From assembly GCA_003134505.1 (NCBI GenBank), contig PLBK01000025.1, positions 13,180 through 45,483 on the forward strand: 32,304 bases of DNA, in the 5' to 3' direction. Each line of letters opens with the position of its first letter. Position 1 is the first letter of the stretch. The DNA is from Actinomycetota bacterium. GTDB taxonomy: Bacteria; Actinomycetota; Thermoleophilia; Gaiellales; Gaiellaceae. Shown piece by piece: positions 29,347 to 32,304 of this stretch. The notes under the pieces were generated by a model. It was not told where the DNA came from. It made no database searches and worked only from the letters and a program-made list of their open reading frames with translations. The position numbers and the translations under genes are program-made.

Positions 29347-30428
29347 GAGACGGACACCGTCATAGCTTCGCGGACCGCGTCGACGACCTGCTCCTGGGTG
29401 TCCGCGTCGATCCCGGCCCAGATCGGCACGGAGAAGTTGTCGCGGGCGAGCTGCTCCGTCACGGGCAGCGAGTCGAGCCCGTAGTCGAGGTACGCGAGAG
29501 CCGGCTGCAGATGGAGCGGCGGCTCGTAGTAGGTGGCCGTGGAGATCCCTCGCTCGGCCAGCGCCGAGCAGATCGCGTCGCGCTGCGGCGAGCGGCAGAC
29601 GAACAGGTGGTAGACATGTCCCGGCTCGTCGTCGGGCACCTCCACGAGGTCGCCGAGCCCGAGCTCGCGGTAGCGCGCCGCCGCCTCACGGCGCAGCCGC
29701 GTCCACTCGTCGAGATGCCGCAAGAAGATCCGCAGCGCGGCGGCCTGGATCTCGTCGAGACGCGAGTTGTAGCCCACGTATTCGAACATCTTCTTCGCTT
29801 TCGACCCGTGGAAGCGGAGCATGCGGATGCGCTCGGCGAGCTCGGGGTCGCGGACGCCGACGAGCCCGCCGTCGCCGAGCGCGAACAGGTTCTTCGTCGG
29901 GTAGAAGCTGAACGTCGAGGCGACGCCGTGACCGGCGATGTCGGCCGAGCCGAAGGCCTGCGCGGCGTCCTCGATCAGCGGGAGCCCGAGCGCGGCCAGG
30001 TCGTCGAGCCGGGCCGGACGGCCGAACAGGTGCACGGGCATGATCGCGCGCGTGCGGCTCGTGATCCGCCCGGCCACATCCTCCGGGTCGAGGTTGCACG
30101 TCGACGGGTCGATCTCGGCGAAGACCGGAGTCGCGCCGCGGCGGGCGATCGCCTCGGCCGTGGCGAAGAACGTGAAGGCGGGGCAGATCACCTCGTCGCC
30201 CGGGCCGATGCCCATCGCGTCCATGACCAGCACGAGAGCATCGGTGCCGTTCCCGACGCCGATCGTCTCCGGGACGCCGAGATAAGCGGCTGCCTCGAGC
30301 TCGAAGGCGGCCACGTTCGGGCCGAACACGAACTGTCCCTGGTCCAGCACGTCGGCGAACGCCTGCTGGAGCTCGGGAATCAGCGGTGCGTACTGCGCCC
30401 TGACGTCAACGAGCGGAATCTTCGGCAC
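29343..30428 (-). CDS. DegT/DnrJ/EryC1/StrS sugar aminotransferase
   Basis: From the GTG at 30428 the protein has 361 residues, the usual size. It is a PLP enzyme that transaminates keto sugars. Motifs: I-P-L-V-D-V-R-A-Q-Y at the start, G-N-G-T-D-A-L near residue 60, P-A-F-T-F-F-A-T-A-E-A, P-V-H-L-F-G-R, I-E-D-A-A-Q-A-F-G-S, and S-F-Y-P-T-K-N-L-F-A-L-G-D-G-G with the PLP lysine. The C-terminal R-L-D-E-I-Q-A-A-A-L segment is also typical. The start is chosen because family proteins begin with this P-L-V-D-V sequence and because TACCAT lies eight bases upstream. It overlaps the DedA gene by 23 bases and the dehydratase gene by GTGA. The likely substrate is the dehydratase's keto sugar. Confidence 0.93.
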   Translation of the reverse strand: MPKIPLVDVRAQYAPLIPELQQAFADVLDQGQFVFGPNVAAFELEAAAYLGVPETIGVGNGTDALVLVMDAMGIGPGDEVICPAFTFFATAEAIARRGATPVFAEIDPSTCNLDPEDVAGRITSRTRAIMPVHLFGRPARLDDLAALGLPLIEDAAQAFGSADIAGHGVASTFSFYPTKNLFALGDGGLVGVRDPELAERIRMLRFHGSKAKKMFEYVGYNSRLDEIQAAALRIFLRHLDEWTRLRREAAARYRELGLGDLVEVPDDEPGHVYHLFVCRSPQRDAICSALAERGISTATYYEPPLHLQPALAYLDYGLDSLPVTEQLARDNFSVPIWAGIDADTQEQVVDAVREAMTVSVS

Positions 30429-31068
30429 GCCGAGACATGGTAGACGAGCGCTTCCTGTACCAGACGACACCAGCCGTCACGACGACGCAGACGACCAGCA
30501 CGATGCCGACGTACTGGAGGGCGTCGTGCAGCGAGTTGTAGCTCGAGCCGAGCGCCCAACCGCCCGCGGCGAGCCCGAAGCAGAAGACCGTGCAGCCGAG
30601 CGCCGCAAGCGGCACGAACTGCGACAGCCGTTCCCGGAACAGGCCGGCCGGGATGGCGACGAACGAGCGCACGACGGGCGCCGCGAAGCCGAGCGGCACG
30701 GCGACGCGGCCGAAGCGCTCGAACCAGGCCTCGGCGCGCTCGATCCGCTTCGGTGTGATGTGGAGCCAGCGGCCATAGCGCTCGAGCAGCGGCCTGCCGC
30801 CGAAGTCGCCGATCGCCCAGCCGGCGACCGCGCCGAGCGTGTTGCCGAGCGCGCCGGCGACCACGATCGTCACGTAGGCCCAGGCGTGGGAGTGGATCCG
30901 GTCGCCGAACAGCACGACGTGCCCCGACACCGCGCCCGAAGCCAGAGCGCCCCCGTAGACCATCACGAGCTCGCTCGCCGCCGGGACGACGGCGGCCGCG
31001 GCCATCAGCGCGAAGACGGCGTAGACGCCATGGTCGCCGACGAACGAGGTGAGGGAGGCGACGACCAC
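30406..31068 (-). CDS. DedA family membrane protein
   Basis: The 220-residue protein has about five hydrophobic helices and the DedA/SNARE-associated pattern. P-A-A-S-E-L-V-M-V-Y-G-G-A-L-A is the conserved acidic re-entrant segment. A-G-A-L-G-N-T-L-G-A-V-A-G-W-A-I-G follows, then W-F-E-R-F-G-R-V-A-V-P-L-G-F-A-A-P-V-V-R-S-F-V-A-I-P-A-G, containing the conserved Arg and Pro. DedA proteins are integral membrane proteins, and several are lipid flippases, including undecaprenyl-phosphate carriers; that would suit the UppP and sugar genes nearby, but the substrate here is unproven. GTG at 31068 follows TAGGAT by six bases. That element includes the stop codon of the gene upstream. The 3' end overlaps the aminotransferase start. 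Confidence 0.9.
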   Translation of the reverse strand: MVVASLTSFVGDHGVYAVFALMAAAAVVPAASELVMVYGGALASGAVSGHVVLFGDRIHSHAWAYVTIVVAGALGNTLGAVAGWAIGDFGGRPLLERYGRWLHITPKRIERAEAWFERFGRVAVPLGFAAPVVRSFVAIPAGLFRERLSQFVPLAALGCTVFCFGLAAGGWALGSSYNSLHDALQYVGIVLVVCVVVTAGVVWYRKRSSTMSRRAEDSAR

Positions 31069-31074
31069 GCTTCG

Positions 31075-31080
31075 ATCCTA
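31075..31080 (-). promoter_or_regulatory. Predicted -10 (TAGGAT) of the DedA gene
   Basis: On the minus strand TAGGAT is six bases before the GTG at 31068. Its first three bases are the TAG stop codon of the preceding gene, the same arrangement as at 334-339. No ribosome binding site is present. Confidence 0.5.
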
Positions 31081-32304
31081 CGCGGCCCGGCGCCGGACGG
31101 TGAACGGTGCCGTGAGCTCGCTCGTCCCGATCGGGCTCGCCGCGATCACATGGGCGACGTACCGGCCGGAGTAGACGGTGGCTCCCGAGGCCGCCTTCCC
31201 GTCCCAGGCGACGGCGAGCGTGCCGGGACCGGCGGTCGCGGTCCCGAGTCTGCGGACGACCACGCCCGACGTCGTCTCGATCCGCGTCGTCACGCGCGCG
31301 CGCCGCGTCAGCGCGAAGCTCGCGACGGGGCGCGGCTTGGCCCGCGGCACGGTCAGCGCCGGCGCGATCGTCGCCGGCGAGCCGAGCGTCAGGTCGAGGG
31401 AGAAGTCGCGCTCGATGCTCGAGGCACGCCCGAGGTCATCGACGGCTCCCACCGTGAAGCGCCAGAGGCCCTCCTGCTCGGGAGAGCCGTCCGCCTTCCG
31501 GCCGTTCCACTGGAACGGATACGTCCCGGGGGCGAGCTGCGTCTGCGTCGTCTGCCGGGGGACGCCGTCGGGCCCGACGAGCGAGACGGTCACGGTCGAC
31601 GGCCTGACGACCCTGTACGTGAGCGACTGGGTCTCGCCGACGCCGTCCCCGTTCGGCGACAGAACCGGCGCGACCGGCAGCGACGCATAGACGCCGGCGT
31701 ATTCGACCAGCAGCGCGTCCGCGATTCCCTGCTCGCCGCCGGATGGGAGCGCGCTCAGCAGCCGGCCGTCGAAGGCCATGGCGCTCGCGGGGCCGCCGGC
31801 GAGCGCAGCGCCGCTGACCGCGCCGAGACGGGCGAGCGTCTGCGCGAGCTCGAAGTTGGTCAGGCCCGCCCCCGGGAGACCGCCGTCGACGGTGACCAGC
31901 ACGACGCTGCCGTCCGCCTTCTGGCCGACGGCGGTACGCGGCTGCCGGAGCGCCAGCGACGCGGTGGGAACGGACTCGGCGGCGTCGAAGACGGGCTTGC
32001 CGTTCTTCACCAGCAGCGGCCCGCCGCCGAGCGCGGCGGTCACGCCCATCCCGGGCCAGTCCGGCAGCAGCGCGAAGCGGACGCCGACGGCCTGGCCGAC
32101 CGGCGCCTCGGCCTGAAGCGCGGCGGCCGCCAATCCGCGCGCGACGAGCACGGCGCCGTCGGGCGGGATCGCGACGGCGCCTGCGATAACGACCTGCGCC
32201 GACGTGCCCGTGAGGTCAGTGTTCGGCGCCGCGGCGGGAAACGGCCGCAGCACGACGGCGACCGACCCGGAGGCAGCCGGCGTCGCCGGTCCCCAGGCAG
32301 GCGT
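31078..32304 (-). CDS. Phosphodiester glycosidase (NAGPA-like) with FlgD-Ig domain, 5' end missing
   Basis: The frame is open to the window edge, so the N-terminus lies outside; 408 residues are visible. The first part resembles the NAGPA/phosphodiester glycosidase family: A-L-G-G-G-P-L-L-V-K-N-G-K-P-V, R-Q-P-R-T-A-V-G-Q-K-A-D-G-S-V-V-L-V-T-V-D-G, then L-T-N-F-E-L-A-Q-T-L and A-L-A-G-G-P-A-S-A-M-A-F-D-G. Members cleave sugars joined through a phosphodiester. The usual acidic residue in N-L-D-G-G-G-S appears as A-G-G-P-A-S, so activity is uncertain. The second part is a FlgD-Ig-like unit (L-S-P-N-G-D-G-V-G-E, F-Q-W-N-G-R-K-A-D-G) and a further Ig-like repeat (V-A-W-D-G-K-A-A-S-G). It is probably secreted or wall-attached. 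It closes the minus-strand envelope gene group. Confidence 0.8.
   Translation of the reverse strand, partial: TPAWGPATPAASGSVAVVLRPFPAAAPNTDLTGTSAQVVIAGAVAIPPDGAVLVARGLAAAALQAEAPVGQAVGVRFALLPDWPGMGVTAALGGGPLLVKNGKPVFDAAESVPTASLALRQPRTAVGQKADGSVVLVTVDGGLPGAGLTNFELAQTLARLGAVSGAALAGGPASAMAFDGRLLSALPSGGEQGIADALLVEYAGVYASLPVAPVLSPNGDGVGETQSLTYRVVRPSTVTVSLVGPDGVPRQTTQTQLAPGTYPFQWNGRKADGSPEQEGLWRFTVGAVDDLGRASSIERDFSLDLTLGSPATIAPALTVPRAKPRPVASFALTRRARVTTRIETTSGVVVRRLGTATAGPGTLAVAWDGKAASGATVYSGRYVAHVIAASPIGTSELTAPFTVRRRAA

Overview
The window is strongly G+C-rich, with G/C-biased third codon positions, many GTG and TTG starts and many 1-4 base gene overlaps. A DUF2630 protein, a DUF3376-type patatin, an HRDC-tailed UvrD-like helicase and FlgD-Ig-like secreted proteins suggest an actinobacterium, perhaps a Thermoleophilia-type lineage. 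This placement is inference, because no rRNA or other marker gene is present. I see no tRNA, rRNA, CRISPR array, transposase or phage gene.

Left part (1-12 kb): the 3' end of a polysaccharide flippase, a DUF2630 protein, an AAA ATPase behind a large palindrome, an orphan DppB-type permease, a 1161-residue patatin-like membrane protein, a PIG-L deacetylase, then a rightward set of O-antigen-ligase-like protein, membrane-anchored beta-propeller and GT87-like glycosyltransferase. A Cys-rich exported protein and a FlgD-Ig-like secreted protein follow on the minus strand.

Centre (13.0-19.9 kb, minus strand): an eight-gene chain. In transcription order it encodes a short SdhA/NadB-like flavoprotein, class I fumarase alpha and beta subunits, phosphosulfolactate synthase (ComA), APS reductase (CysH), APS kinase (CysC), ATP sulfurylase (Sat) and a TauE/SafE exporter. 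Most junctions overlap, and a palindrome sits at the predicted promoter. The enzymes take sulfate to sulfite and then to phosphosulfolactate, and no sulfite reductase is present in the window. I propose an organosulfonate pathway in which the fumarase and flavoprotein act on sulfonate analogues of malate, fumarate and succinate. This is the main candidate for an undescribed system.

Right part (19.9-32.3 kb): UppP with a small membrane partner, a 110-residue membrane protein, a maleylacetate-reductase-like enzyme overlapping a LysR regulator, a DUF354 protein, the UvrD-like helicase, a 102-bp palindromic element, and a minus-strand envelope group (secreted propeller-like protein, CapD-type dehydratase, DegT aminotransferase, DedA protein, and a phosphodiester glycosidase/FlgD-Ig protein cut by the window end). 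The envelope theme at both ends (flippase, ligase, GT-C, UppP, CapD, DegT) points to surface polysaccharide synthesis.

Many genes have a TAnnnT-like hexamer 6-9 bases before the start codon and no Shine-Dalgarno sequence, which suggests common leaderless transcription. No gene-free stretch exceeds 300 bases. The longest gaps (2842-3034, 7153-7311, 26159-26335) hold the repeats described below.
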